Shown: positions 18,415 to 27,285, counted from the stretch's first letter. The stretch: 64,000 bases of DNA from Thiobacillus sp. (GCA_024235835.1 JACKLQ010000003.1:227943-291942); one strand, 5' to 3'. A program made the numbers and translations. The notes: generated by a model from the letters alone, not told the origin.

Positions 18415-18629
18415 TCTCTTATCGGACGCCGCAATAAATGGTTTTTGGAATCACGCTCAAGGTGGATTCACTCAGTGAAGTCCCCTCCCGCCGGGGGGGA
18501 CCGGCCGAAAAAATCAGCCGTTTGAGGAACTGGCTGCACGTGACCCTGCCATGGATCAAGGGGAAGCGTTCGGAAATCGGCTACCAAACGGCGACAAGAA
18601 AGGCCCCGCTGACAAGCGACAGAAACAAT

Positions 18630-18655
18630 AAGGGCCTGCATTTCTGCAAGCCCTT
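18630..18655 (-). terminator. Intrinsic terminator downstream of tRNA-Arg
   Basis: Read on the minus strand, an 11-bp stem (AAGGGCTTGCA / TGCAGGCCCTT, one mismatch) with a GAAA loop is followed by ATTGTTTCTG. It lies 9 bases beyond the tRNA 3' end, where the original tRNA transcript would stop. It supports the left flank as native chromosome. Confidence 0.75.
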
Positions 18656-18663
18656 GAATTACT

Positions 18664-18713
18664 TGGCGCGCCCGGCAGGATTCGAACCCACGACCCCCTG
18701 GTTCGTAGCCGGG
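18664..18713 (-). pseudogene. 3' remnant of tRNA-Arg(ACG), left attachment site of the ICE
   Basis: On the minus strand the segment gives an anticodon arm with loop CTACGAA (ACG), the variable loop, the T arm with GTTCGAATC, the acceptor 3' strand GGGCGC and CCA. No D arm or 5' acceptor strand follows, so it is a 3' fragment. The integrase begins 196 bases away, the layout of P4-type integration into tRNA 3' ends. The intact tRNA should be rebuilt at the far right end, beyond the window. The anticodon stem again shows a single central mismatch (C-A), as at the prophage site. Confidence 0.85.
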
Positions 18714-18829
18714 CCGGCGGGGATTTTCTCGATTATCACCTACCTTAACGCACCTCAATAAACCCCATAAAAACACCGAGTTATGCTATATCTAACGCAA
18801 CCGGCTTTTACGGACTTTGCCGTACTTCC

Positions 18830-18860
18830 TTAGCCCGGTCTTAGCCCGGCATTAGCCCGG
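18830..18860. repeat. Three phased TTAGCCCGG repeats (candidate arm sites)
   Basis: TTAGCCCGG occurs at 18830, 18841 and 18852, exactly 11 bp apart, about one helical turn. The repeats lie between the tRNA remnant and the integrase start, where P4-type integrases and excisionases bind arm sites. The function is inferred. Confidence 0.6.
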
Positions 18861-18908
18861 GTAGACATCACGGCATGTGGGATACGGCGTGTTAAATAAG
18901 GGGAGATT

Positions 18909-20168
18909 GTGTCAGAGAGCAAGATTCACTTCAACAAATCGGCCATCGACCGCCTCCCGCTGCCCGCCCCGGGCAAGCGGGCAACCTGGTTCGATGATGA
19001 GGCCAAGGGACTGGCCCTGCGCGTGACCAGCACGGGCGCCAGGTCTTTCTATCTGGTGCGCTGGATCGAAACACGTGCTGAGTGGGTGCGCTTAGGTGGC
19101 TACCCGGAAATGACCGTCGAACAAGCACGACGAGCGGCGGCGAGGCTGAACGGCGAGATTGCCGAGGGCCGGAACCCAGCCGACGTCAAGCGCGAGAAGC
19201 GCGCCGAGATGACCCTGAAGGAGGCGTTCGATACCTACCTGAACCGATACGCCATTCCCCACGGCCTGAAAACGGTCCCCGCCATGCGCGAAATGTTCGA
19301 TCTCTATCTTGGCAAGCTTCCGGACGGAACGCGCAAACGGCATGGTCGAGAACGGACGAAGCCTGAAGGTGCCGTGGACTGGACCAGCCGCAAGCTATCG
19401 TCCATCAGACGCGAGGATGTCTCGAAGTGGCACGCCAACCTGGGAGCCGCTTGCGGACCCTACTCCGCGAACCGGGCGCTGGAGTTGCTGCGCGCCATCT
19501 ACAACCGGCTGATCAAGTTGGGGTTGATCGCCCTGGACAATCCCGCGGCAGGTATCGAGAAATTCCGCGAACTCAAGCGGGACCGATTCCTTCAGGCAGA
19601 CGAGATACCCCGCTTCTTTGCGGCACTTGGAGAGGTCGAGGGTGAGGCAACCCGTGACGCCCTCCTCCTGCTGCTGCTGACGGGGGCAAGGCGTAGCAAC
19701 GTACTGGCAATGCGCTGGGAAGACCTCGACCTGATGCACGGACGTTGGCGCATCCCCAGCGAGCACTCCAAGAACGGTGATGCCCTCGTCGTTCCCCTCA
19801 CCACGGCAACGCTGGAGATTCTCAAGCGGCGCCAGGAAAGCGCATCGGGAGAGTACGTCTTCCCCTCCGACAGCAAGACCGGCTATATCACACCTCCGAA
19901 GGGAGCGTGGCAGCGACTCCTGAAACGAGCTGGGCTCAACGGCATCCGCCTGCACGACCTGCGCCGTTCGCTGGCAAGCTGGATGGTAATCGAGGGAGCG
20001 AGTCTCGTGGTCGCCGGAGGCGCGCTGGGTCATAAGGATCCGCAATCCACCGCGATCTATGCCAGGTTGTCCGTCGATCCGGTCAAGCATGCAATGGAAA
20101 AGGCTCAGTCAGCCATCTTCGGTCTGGTGCAGGAAGGGACCAAGCAAGTTGCAACCAGCACGAAATAG
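18909..20168 (+). CDS. int: Tyrosine integrase, P4 type
   Basis: A 419-aa tyrosine recombinase that should insert and excise the ICE at tRNA-Arg. The N-terminal DUF4102-like arm-binding domain is seen at about residues 15-90 (RVTSTGARSFYLVRW, RLGGYPEMTVEQAR). The core-binding domain spans about 95-200. The catalytic set is present: Arg in TGARRSNVLAMRWEDL, HDLRR, the GHKD histidine and the Tyr in STAIYARL. The start is a GTG after GGGGAG. It reads away from the attachment site, the usual P4 layout. Confidence 0.95.
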   Translation: MSESKIHFNKSAIDRLPLPAPGKRATWFDDEAKGLALRVTSTGARSFYLVRWIETRAEWVRLGGYPEMTVEQARRAAARLNGEIAEGRNPADVKREKRAEMTLKEAFDTYLNRYAIPHGLKTVPAMREMFDLYLGKLPDGTRKRHGRERTKPEGAVDWTSRKLSSIRREDVSKWHANLGAACGPYSANRALELLRAIYNRLIKLGLIALDNPAAGIEKFRELKRDRFLQADEIPRFFAALGEVEGEATRDALLLLLLTGARRSNVLAMRWEDLDLMHGRWRIPSEHSKNGDALVVPLTTATLEILKRRQESASGEYVFPSDSKTGYITPPKGAWQRLLKRAGLNGIRLHDLRRSLASWMVIEGASLVVAGGALGHKDPQSTAIYARLSVDPVKHAMEKAQSAIFGLVQEGTKQVATSTK

Positions 20169-20339
20169 CCGAGGTGATCCGCACTCAATGCCAGCATCTG
20201 ATCCGGATCATTCAGGCGGGAGTTGGATGAGCAAACTCCTGACTGATCAACGTCTCTCAACCTCACTCCAGGAAACCGCCTCCCAATTCAATTTCATCAA
20301 CCGTTGCACTTGGGGGTTGAAACCGCCCACCCAAAAAAG

Positions 20340-20361
20340 AAGGCGCCCGCTGGGGCGCCTT
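20340..20361 (-). terminator. Minus-strand intrinsic terminator without a known gene
   Basis: A perfect 9-bp stem AAGGCGCCC / GGGCGCCTT with a four-base loop. Read on the minus strand it is followed by CTTTTTTGG, a proper U-tract; on the plus strand there is none. No minus-strand protein gene lies upstream of it. The rest of this 390-base gap (20169-20558) holds a likely -10 (TATGAT, about 20511) for the HU gene and nothing else I can name. Confidence 0.6.
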
Positions 20362-20558
20362 GAAGAAGATCGCCATTGCGGCGATCAGGGAGGTGCCGGA
20401 ATTATGAAGATCGGCACGCAACGTGACCAGCGAGAAAGCAAATCCGGTCATCACGCTTTTCCCGGCCTTGCTGGAACCTCAATGCGCATACACTCGTCCG
20501 CAGCCGGACTGCTATGATTTCTCGATCCGACAACAACCCGCAGCATGGAGGCTCCTAC

Positions 20559-20858
20559 ATGAACAAATCCGAACTCATCGAAGCCGTCGCCAGCAAGACC
20601 GAGATGACCAAGGTGGCGGCCGGGCGGGCCGTGGAGGTGGTGCTGGACACCATCGCTGAGGCCGTAGCCAAGGGCGACTCGGTTTCCGTGATCGGCTTCG
20701 GCTCTTTCGAGTCCCGCAAGCGCGCCGCCCGCTCTGTCAAGAATCCGCGCACCGGCGAGGTCCTCAAGATCGCCGCAACCACCGTGCCTGCTTTCAAGCC
20801 CAGCAAGGCTTTCAAGGACCGGGTGGCCGCCGGCAAGAAAGGCGGCAAGAAAAAGTAA
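20559..20858 (+). CDS. HU-family DNA-bending protein
   Basis: A 99-aa HU/IHF-like protein. The family core is seen in MNKSELIEAVA, GFGSFESRKRAAR and the beta-arm NPRTGE; a Lys/Gly-rich tail (GKKGGKKK) extends past the usual 90 residues. HU proteins bend DNA and assist integrase complexes. Its place beside int suggests it may help recombination or silence the element. A ribosome-binding site GGAGG lies 8 bases before the ATG. A chromosomal HU surely exists elsewhere, so this is an element-borne copy. Confidence 0.92.
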   Translation: MNKSELIEAVASKTEMTKVAAGRAVEVVLDTIAEAVAKGDSVSVIGFGSFESRKRAARSVKNPRTGEVLKIAATTVPAFKPSKAFKDRVAAGKKGGKKK

Positions 20859-21005
20859 TTCCCAGGTGTCCGGGTGTGGACACCACCACAAGGAATTGAC
20901 AACACCGGGGCGGCGAATCCGGCGCAACCCTGGTAGAACAGTGATCGCGCCAGGCAGACCGATTCCGAGCTCCAGCCGGCGCGCCAGAACCAGGGAGAGC
21001 AGCCG

Positions 21006-21581
21006 ATGGACTCGTCAATCGGACCAGATTACGTCTTCTGGTCCAAGCTCGATGCGTGGAGCCATCGCGACGCCGCCTTACTGCTGTGCGGGTTGGATCC
21101 GGATCGTGTCCGGGGTTCTGGCATCCGTCTGGATGGCCGGGAGTTGCCGCCCGAATTCATCGAGGCGGCCAAGATCTACCGCATCCTCAAGAGTGCCACC
21201 GATGCGGGTCCGCATGGCGTCCACCCCTTCACCGTCATCGAGCACGCCCTGGGCAAGGGGTTGCCCCTGCCCGGTCCCTTGCTGGAAGCAGTACGCGAAC
21301 GTTTCCGTCTGGAACGCAAGCGCGCCGGGCGGGATCTCGAGGACACCCTGGGCGAAGCGGACGAGGCCGCCCCCCACCCACGCAGCAAGCAGTTCCTGCT
21401 TCGCCTGATCTATGTCCTGGCCACCCAGGGATATGGCCTCAAACTGGATATGCCCTACAACGATGCCAGCGACATCGCTGACGACGCCGAGCGGCTGGGC
21501 CTGGCGCTGGACCGGGGCACCATCGCGAATTACCTGAGTGAGGCGCGGCAACAGGCGGAAGTCCTGGGCCTGGTTGCATAG
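21006..21581 (+). CDS. ICE protein of unknown function
   Basis: A 191-aa soluble protein. It is not recognised beyond a resemblance in position to accessory ORFs of ICEs. The N-terminal part has Trp/Leu-rich helices (WSKLDAWSHRDAALLLCG). The C-terminal third (about 130-191) contains a helix-turn-helix-like pair (GLALDRGTIANYLSEARQQ), so DNA binding is possible. GGAGAGC lies before the start. Confidence 0.65.
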   Translation: MDSSIGPDYVFWSKLDAWSHRDAALLLCGLDPDRVRGSGIRLDGRELPPEFIEAAKIYRILKSATDAGPHGVHPFTVIEHALGKGLPLPGPLLEAVRERFRLERKRAGRDLEDTLGEADEAAPHPRSKQFLLRLIYVLATQGYGLKLDMPYNDASDIADDAERLGLALDRGTIANYLSEARQQAEVLGLVA

Positions 21582-21716
21582 CGACCAATCCTCACGCCAT
21601 GGCCTGCGTTCAGGCCGCCAGGTGGTTTGATCCCACCCCACCCCGTACTACCGTGCCGCACGCCGCCCAACGGCGATTACTCCCGACGCACGTCCCCTGT
21701 CGCAGTTCTCCGTAGC

Positions 21717-21745
21717 TGCACGACGTGCAATGACCGTCACCGGTC
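21717..21745. promoter_or_regulatory. Pair of inverted repeats upstream of the alpA-like gene
   Basis: Two adjacent dyads: TGCAC-GAC-GTGCA (21717-21729) and GACCG-TCAC-CGGTC (21732-21745). They lie in the 321-base gap before the AlpA-like gene, which holds no gene. A third stem, AAGGAA-GTTC-TTCCTT, is at 21838-21853. The cluster looks like an operator region. Confidence 0.45.
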
Positions 21746-21902
21746 GTGCCGAAATTTCCCTTATTTATCAATGATGACCATCCGTTGAACTGACTGTTCG
21801 CCTTGACCGGATGCCTGCCATCCGCAGCGGACACAGCAAGGAAGTTCTTCCTTATCGTCTCTCCCATGCGTGGATGCGCTGGGCAATAACCGGAGGTCAA
21901 AC

Positions 21903-22148
21903 ATGTCTCAATCGGCAGCAAATCAACCCGAACCCCACCCGATCCTGGCGAGCCTAATGCGTTCGGATCTGCTCACCACCGAACAGGCGGCCGCCTACCT
22001 GGGCCTCAACCCTCGCACCCTGGAGGTGTGGCGGTGTACCAAGCGGCATGAGATCCCCTACATCAAGGTCGGCCGTTTGGTGAAATATCGCCGCGCCGAG
22101 CTGGAGCTCTGGCTGAAGCGCCAGACTGTCGGCGAAACCACGGCCTGA
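21903..22148 (+). CDS. AlpA-like helix-turn-helix protein
   Basis: An 81-aa protein with a MerR-like winged HTH of the excisionase/AlpA type: LLTTEQAAAYLGLNPRTLEVW recognition unit, then IPYIKVGRLVKYRRAELELWL. Such proteins regulate or assist excision of integrative elements. It has an AGGTC ribosome-binding site. It is placed just before parA, as in other ICEs of this family. Confidence 0.85.
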   Translation: MSQSAANQPEPHPILASLMRSDLLTTEQAAAYLGLNPRTLEVWRCTKRHEIPYIKVGRLVKYRRAELELWLKRQTVGETTA

Positions 22149-22166
22149 TGGGATGCAACATCCCAT
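22148..22166. promoter_or_regulatory. Hairpin/operator at the alpA stop, before parA
   Basis: A perfect dyad ATGGGATG-CAA-CATCCCAT overlaps the end of the AlpA-like gene, 67 bases before parA. A weaker repeat (CCGTCGG ... CCGACGG) lies at 22184-22208. Either could be a control site for the parA operon. Confidence 0.4.
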
Positions 22167-22232
22167 GACGCCGGTCCTGGGAACCGTCGGTGGCATCTGC
22201 CCCGACGGCCTCATCCGGATTGGGGCGAAGAC

Positions 22233-23120
22233 ATGATCAAGCTCGCACTTGTGAGCACCAAGGGCGGGGTGGGCAAGACTACCCTGGCCGCAAACCTCGG
22301 CGCCCTGCTGGCGGACATGGGGTTGCGGGTATTGCTCATCGACGCGGACGAGAAACCCTCGCTTTCCAAGTATTTCCCCCTGCGTTCTCTGGCCCCCCAT
22401 GGCCTCACCCAGGTCATCACCCGGGGTGTCGTGACTCGTGAAGCAATCTCCGAGATCGACCTGCCGCACCTCTCCGGCGCTCTGGACATCGTGGTCTCCG
22501 ACAGCCCCGAGATCAACCTCTCCGACTGGCTCTATGCCCGCATCGACCGGGCGGTGCGCCTGAAGCTTGCCCTGCGCTCCCCCGAGGTGCTGGCCCGCTA
22601 CGACTGCGTCATTCTGGACGCCCACGGCGGCGCCGGCGCCGTGGAGGACGCGGTGGCCCTGGCTGCCGATCTCCTCATCTCCCCGGTGCGGCCCGATGTG
22701 CTGAGCGGCTCGGAGTTCATGGACGGTACCTTGCGCATGCTGGAGCGCCTGGATGCCTCTAGTGCCATCGGCGCGGGGTTGGGGCCCATGAAGGCAGTGA
22801 TCAACTGCCTGCGCCGCACCAATAACTCCCGCCTGGTGGCCGACACCATCCGTGCCAACTTCCTCCGCGCCCAGGGCCGGGTCACCGTGCTGGACACGGT
22901 GATCCCGGACGCCAACGCCTACCAGGCGGCGGCCACCGCCCAGGTGCCGGTGCATCGCTTCGATCGCCAGCGAGTTGGGGCCAGCGCCTGCCCGTATGAA
23001 CTCATGCATCGGCTTGCCTGGGAGCTGATCCCCTCGCTGCAAGGGGTGTACGCCGGAGGGAACGGACACGCGAGGGCACAGGCCGCCTTCCCCCCGCACG
23101 AGGCCGCCCATGTCAGATGA
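22233..23120 (+). CDS. parA: ParA-family partition ATPase of the ICE
   Basis: A 295-aa Walker-type ATPase. The deviant Walker A motif KGGVGKTT is at residues 10-17, and Walker A-prime LLIDAD near 33-38. ParA with its ParB should segregate or stabilise the excised ICE; in the family, loss of it lowers retention. It overlaps the parB-like gene by 11 bp. There is no DnaB-like gene between them as in SPI-7 itself. Confidence 0.9.
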   Translation: MIKLALVSTKGGVGKTTLAANLGALLADMGLRVLLIDADEKPSLSKYFPLRSLAPHGLTQVITRGVVTREAISEIDLPHLSGALDIVVSDSPEINLSDWLYARIDRAVRLKLALRSPEVLARYDCVILDAHGGAGAVEDAVALAADLLISPVRPDVLSGSEFMDGTLRMLERLDASSAIGAGLGPMKAVINCLRRTNNSRLVADTIRANFLRAQGRVTVLDTVIPDANAYQAAATAQVPVHRFDRQRVGASACPYELMHRLAWELIPSLQGVYAGGNGHARAQAAFPPHEAAHVR

Positions 23121-24690
23121 GCGGGAGCACAATACTGGCCCGGTCCCTGCCATGGGTCTCCCCACGTCAGCCACGGACGAGCTCCGCCAGCGCCTGCACA
23201 CCCGCCTGACCCTGCCCGGCCCGGCGGACGCCGCCGCCAGTCTCCAACGCGGCGACGACCTGGACGGCGCCCGCATCCTGGTACCGGTGTTGGACATCCG
23301 CCCATACGACCGCAACCCCCGCCGCGCCCTCAACCCCCGCTTCGACGAGATCAAGGCCTCCATCCGCGCGGTGGGGCTCCTGACCCCCTTCAATGTCACC
23401 CGCCGCCCCGCCGAGACGCACTACATGGTCTCTGGCGGCGGCAACACCCGCCTGGCTATCCTTCAAGAACTGGTCCGGGAAGGCGAGACCCGTTTCGAGC
23501 GGGTGGAGCTCACCTTCAAGGCCTGGCGCGGCGACGCGGAGGCCATCGCTGGCCACATCGGCGAGAACGACCAGAGAGGTGAGATGAGCTTCTGGGATAG
23601 GGCCGCCGGCATCATGGACATCAAAGCCGCCTTGGAGGTCCAGACTGGCAGCCCCCTATCCTTGCGCCAGATGGAAGCCGAGCTCAAGCGCCTGGGCCTG
23701 CCCGTGGCCCTGGCCAACCTCAGCCTGATGAAATTCGCCCTGGAGCGCCTCGCCCCCCTGGGCCAGCGACTCACAGGGCTGGACGTCAAGCGCATCCAGC
23801 CACGCATGAACCTGCTGAGGCGACTGGCGGGTCTTTGCGAGATCGAAGAGGCAACGTTCCAGGGACGCATTATCGACCCGGCATTGCATGAACACGTCCT
23901 CGCCCTGGGGCCGGACGTCGGGGCCGCGGCAGAACACCTTCTGCGGCGCTGGGAGGCCGCCCTGGCCATGCATCTCGGGATCGAGGGCAAGCGGCTCACC
24001 CAGATGCTCGCCGCCCTGGAGAAGACCCCGGGGGCGCAACGGCAGGACCTGGAACTGTGTGGCACCCAATCCACTTCCCCCTCCATGCCCCAGGCTGGGA
24101 CGGGCTCTAACGCCATCCCTGGCCCCATCACCCAAGCCACCGAACCGGGCCCCCAGCCCACCCCGGAACCTCCACCCATCATCCCGGAGCAGCTTTCTCC
24201 CCAAGACTTGGGCCACCTGCTGCGCAAAACGGCCGAACGCCTGGCCCGGGCCGGTGGCGTGGCGGGCTGGTTTGCCCCCCTGGACGGGCTGCCCCTGGGC
24301 TACTACATGGAGGCCGCCCCGCTGCCCCAGGACGAGGAACAGGACCTGCGTGGCACCCTCTGGTGGCTGCTGGCGGCCGCCTCCGGGCAGATGGACCCCA
24401 ACCTGGCCCTGAGCCTGCCCGAGGCCTCCCGCTGGCGGCGGGTGTATCTGCGGGAGGCGGGTATGGACGAGTCCGCCTATCCCTTCCTGGTGGAGGACGA
24501 CCTCCTCGCCCATGCCACCCGGGACGGCCTGGCCGCTATCGATCCCTGGTCGCTGCTCAACCTGCTCCAGCACGAATCCCTGGTGGCGCAATGCCTGGAA
24601 CTGGCGCGGCTGGCCGCCCGGGCGCGGACCGCCGATCCCATTGCCTACCGGCACCTGCTGGAGCCCATCCACCGGCGGGGCAGTGGATGA
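23110..24690 (+). CDS. ParB-family ICE partition protein
   Basis: A 526-aa protein. An N-terminal ParB-like domain is seen at about residues 60-150 (ILVPVLDIRPYDRNPRR, VVSGGGNTRL-like box, and an IGENDQRG element). Middle helices (160-310) follow, with a Pro/Gln-rich linker (about 330-365) and a large C-terminal domain (370-520). This long form, TIGR03764-like, is typical of SPI-7 type ICEs. It starts inside parA and overlaps the next gene by 4 bp. The palindromes at 27.1 and 28.8 kb are candidate binding sites. Confidence 0.85.
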   Translation: MSDEREHNTGPVPAMGLPTSATDELRQRLHTRLTLPGPADAAASLQRGDDLDGARILVPVLDIRPYDRNPRRALNPRFDEIKASIRAVGLLTPFNVTRRPAETHYMVSGGGNTRLAILQELVREGETRFERVELTFKAWRGDAEAIAGHIGENDQRGEMSFWDRAAGIMDIKAALEVQTGSPLSLRQMEAELKRLGLPVALANLSLMKFALERLAPLGQRLTGLDVKRIQPRMNLLRRLAGLCEIEEATFQGRIIDPALHEHVLALGPDVGAAAEHLLRRWEAALAMHLGIEGKRLTQMLAALEKTPGAQRQDLELCGTQSTSPSMPQAGTGSNAIPGPITQATEPGPQPTPEPPPIIPEQLSPQDLGHLLRKTAERLARAGGVAGWFAPLDGLPLGYYMEAAPLPQDEEQDLRGTLWWLLAAASGQMDPNLALSLPEASRWRRVYLREAGMDESAYPFLVEDDLLAHATRDGLAAIDPWSLLNLLQHESLVAQCLELARLAARARTADPIAYRHLLEPIHRRGSG

Positions 24691-25238
24691 TCGCCCTGGA
24701 AGATCCGCACCAGCGCCTGCTGGCCTTGTCCGTGCTGCTGGCCCGACTAGAGCAGGGCGAGCTGGCTGAAGCCGCCGAGACGGGACTGAACGTCCGGATG
24801 GTGGAACGGCTGCGGGGCCTGCGCGCCACCGAGCTCATCCGCCTCGCCGCCATCAAGCACCTCAAGATCGGCATCCGGCTGGACCCCGTCAGCCTCGACT
24901 ACGCCCTGCGTATCCTGGACCGGCTGAACTCGGAATCCAGCCTCCTGGAGCGCTGCATCGCCCACCAAGCGCCGCGCGCCCTGCTGGCCGAGCTCTTTGG
25001 TCCCCACGCGGTGACTCTGGCCATCCGCCACCGCCTACGTCAGGGTGAACCGGCGCCACGTGGCCGGCCGCCCTTGCCCGACCCGGAGACCCGGGACCGT
25101 ATCCATGCCCGCTGGCATGCCCTGCGAGATGCCGCCCTGCATCCGGCCGAGCGTTACCTGGCCCTGGCGGAGGACTACCCGGGATTCACCCTGGCCAGCC
25201 TGCACGCCGTGGTGCACGAGTTCGAGGCGCGGCCATGA
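24687..25238 (+). CDS. DUF2857-type ICE protein
   Basis: A 183-aa helical protein. In this element family a DUF2857 gene (STY4526-like) follows parB, and the size and helix pattern fit. I see two similar helical halves and a basic linker near residue 120. Recent work on ICEclc links a DUF2857-related protein (FlhC-like BisC) to activation of transfer; whether this one does so is unknown. It is coupled at both ends by short overlaps. Confidence 0.75.
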   Translation: MIALEDPHQRLLALSVLLARLEQGELAEAAETGLNVRMVERLRGLRATELIRLAAIKHLKIGIRLDPVSLDYALRILDRLNSESSLLERCIAHQAPRALLAELFGPHAVTLAIRHRLRQGEPAPRGRPPLPDPETRDRIHARWHALRDAALHPAERYLALAEDYPGFTLASLHAVVHEFEARP

Positions 25239-25642
25239 GCGGCGGCATGCGTCCACCGTCCGGCGCCGCCCTCCGGCCCATGGACACGGCCCTGATGCTG
25301 GACCTCCTGGACGAGCCCATCGTCTTCCACCGGGCCTACGTGCCTGTGGCCGGCGGCATCACCGCAGCCCTGTTCCTGTCCTACGCCGGTTATGCTTACG
25401 AGTCTCTCCCGGAGGACAGTGACGGCTGGTTCCTCCGCACCCAGGCCGAGTGGGAGCGGGACACCGGCCTCACCCGCCGGGAACAGGAGACCGCCCGGCG
25501 CCAGCTCCGGGAACGGGGCCTGCTGGAGGAACGCCGGGTGGGCATGCCGGCGGTGCTCTGGTTCCGGGTCAACTGGCGACGGCTGGGCGAGGCCCTGGAA
25601 CAAAAGGCAGCCGAGAACTGGTCGGAGCGTCTCGGTGGCTGA
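25235..25642 (+). CDS. Winged-helix ICE protein, companion of the STY4528-like gene
   Basis: A 135-aa protein with a winged-helix-like segment (RDTGLTRREQETARRQLRERGLLEE at about 84-108, then RRVGMPAVLWFRV). The same W-x-x-x-x-AEW-x-R-(D/E)-TGL pattern occurs twice in the next protein, so this gene and its neighbour are related by duplication of one module. The stop overlaps the next start by 8 bp. Confidence 0.7.
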   Translation: MSGGMRPPSGAALRPMDTALMLDLLDEPIVFHRAYVPVAGGITAALFLSYAGYAYESLPEDSDGWFLRTQAEWERDTGLTRREQETARRQLRERGLLEERRVGMPAVLWFRVNWRRLGEALEQKAAENWSERLGG

Positions 25643-27119
25643 CGATCCGCGCTCACGCCTGCAGGAGCTGAACCGCCTCAAGGCGCTGCTGGACGGCGAC
25701 TACATCACCTACTTCCCGTCCCTCACCCCCCTCTGTGGCAGCCACAAGGCCGCGGCCCTGCTGTCCGTGGCCCTCACCTGGACCCGCAACTGGCTGCGAC
25801 ATCACCCCGAGCGCGACGGCTGGTTCTGGAAGAACCGGGCCGAGTGGCAGCGGGAGACCGGTTTGTCCCGGCACGAACAGGCGGGCGCCCGGCGTGTCCT
25901 GCAGGCGGCGGGGCTCCTCCTTGAAAAGCGGCGCGGCATGCCTGCACGCCTGCACTTCCGGGTCGATCTGGACCTGCTGGCCACGCGGCTCGCCGAAGCA
26001 GCCCAGGCCAGCCTTGCCGCCTGGGACTGGGACGATCCCTTGCTGCGCCGGCTCCTGGGCCGGCCGGCGGCCCTGTACCGGCGCCTTGCCCTGGTGGCGG
26101 GATCGCTGTCCGGCGGCCTCCTGCTCTCCCATCTGTTGCTTGCCTGCCGCAAGGACCTGGCCCTGGGCGGATCGACCACGGGCTGGCTCAACTACTACCC
26201 CGACCTCATCGGCCGTCACTGCCGGCTCACTCGCCATGAAGTGGACAGTGCGCGGACCCGGCTCGCCGGCCAGAGTCTGCTGGAGGCGCGCTGGGCCAGC
26301 GGCCTGCCCGCCCGGCGGGTGGTGCGTCCGCGTCTTGACCGGCTGCTCGCCGCCCTGGAGGACGATCATGACGGGATTGACGCAAATGGGTATGACAGTC
26401 TGGCGCCCTGCGCCATCCAGGGGAAGGAGAAAGCGGCCCTCCTGTCCGGCGCTTCCCGCCATCCTGGCAGCGGACAAAGCGGCCAACAGGGAGGCGATGA
26501 ATCGGCCGACAGGGAATCCGGAAAGCGGCCAACCGGTCGGCCGGTTTCCGGAAACTTACCATCTGGCGCCAACCCGCAGCAGGAGGCGCCTGGCGGCCCG
26601 CCCTCGCGAGCGGGCGAAACACTTCAAGAAGTTAACACCAACCCACCCCCAGCCCCCTCCCCAGGGTTGCCCATCGCAGCACCGCTCACCACGGACAACG
26701 GCTGTTGTGGGAGTAGGCGCGAAGAGAGTGCCGAAGCGGAACCCCCCCTGGTCTTCTCCGGCAGACTGCTGCCCGCCGAACAGGCGGTGGCCCGAACCTG
26801 GCTCGCTGAGCTCGCCCCCGAACTGCGCCAGCTGGTTCTGGACGAGCATGCCGGCATGGTGCGGGGGCGGGAGATCCGTAATCCCCTGGGCTATCTGCAC
26901 ACCCTGATCCGAATCGCCCGGGCAGGACGCTTCCTGCCTACCATCGCCTACCGGGTCGCCCAATCCCGCCAGGAGGCCGAAGCACGGGCCACCGCCCGGC
27001 GCCAGGACCGGGAAGCGCTGCGCCGGGGCCTTGACCCCGCCGCCCGCCTGGCCGCCCGAGAGCACTTGGTGCGTATGCGGACGCAGCTGGGCATGGGCGT
27101 GCAAGGGGTCGGGCGATGA
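25635..27119 (+). CDS. STY4528-like pathogenicity-island replication-type protein
   Basis: A 494-aa protein starting at a GTG inside the previous gene. Two winged-helix modules are seen, at about residues 40-115 (NRAEWQRETGLSRHEQ) and 150-235 (LNYYPDLIGRHCRLTRHE). A long low-complexity linker (about 245-360) follows, and then a conserved C-terminal part (LGYLHTLIRIARAGRF). That C-terminal motif is common in plasmid/ICE replication-linked proteins. Module duplication and linker length are the odd points. Confidence 0.75.
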   Translation: MADDPRSRLQELNRLKALLDGDYITYFPSLTPLCGSHKAAALLSVALTWTRNWLRHHPERDGWFWKNRAEWQRETGLSRHEQAGARRVLQAAGLLLEKRRGMPARLHFRVDLDLLATRLAEAAQASLAAWDWDDPLLRRLLGRPAALYRRLALVAGSLSGGLLLSHLLLACRKDLALGGSTTGWLNYYPDLIGRHCRLTRHEVDSARTRLAGQSLLEARWASGLPARRVVRPRLDRLLAALEDDHDGIDANGYDSLAPCAIQGKEKAALLSGASRHPGSGQSGQQGGDESADRESGKRPTGRPVSGNLPSGANPQQEAPGGPPSRAGETLQEVNTNPPPAPSPGLPIAAPLTTDNGCCGSRREESAEAEPPLVFSGRLLPAEQAVARTWLAELAPELRQLVLDEHAGMVRGREIRNPLGYLHTLIRIARAGRFLPTIAYRVAQSRQEAEARATARRQDREALRRGLDPAARLAAREHLVRMRTQLGMGVQGVGR

Positions 27120-27140
27120 GGAAGCTTCCGCGCGGAAGAA

Positions 27141-27159
27141 GTGTTCGCACTGCGAACAC
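27141..27159. promoter_or_regulatory. 19-bp palindrome, copy 1
   Basis: GTGTTCGCACTGCGAACAC, perfect 9-bp arms around one C, 22 bases after the STY4528-like stop. Copy 2 is centred exactly 50 bp downstream. Candidate ParB or regulator site ahead of the TIGR03761 gene. Confidence 0.7.
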
Positions 27160-27191
27160 CCGGACTACCGCAACCCCCGTCCAACGATTGC

Positions 27192-27208
27192 TGTTCGCAC
27201 TGCGAACA
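27192..27208. promoter_or_regulatory. 19-bp palindrome, copy 2
   Basis: TGTTCGCACTGCGAACA, the same palindrome with 8-bp arms (the outermost pair is lost), centred at 27200, 77 bases before the TIGR03761 start. Confidence 0.7.
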
Positions 27209-27285
27209 CCCTGCAAGTCCCCAAGCTGGCGCAGCCGACCCCGACCGGCATGGCCCTGGCGCAACCTGAACACGAAAGGACCGCG

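Noticed and set aside
18830..18860. CRISPR-like short repeats
   Set aside because: Units are 9 bases with 2-base spacing; no spacers of useful length and no cas genes. Arm sites fit better.
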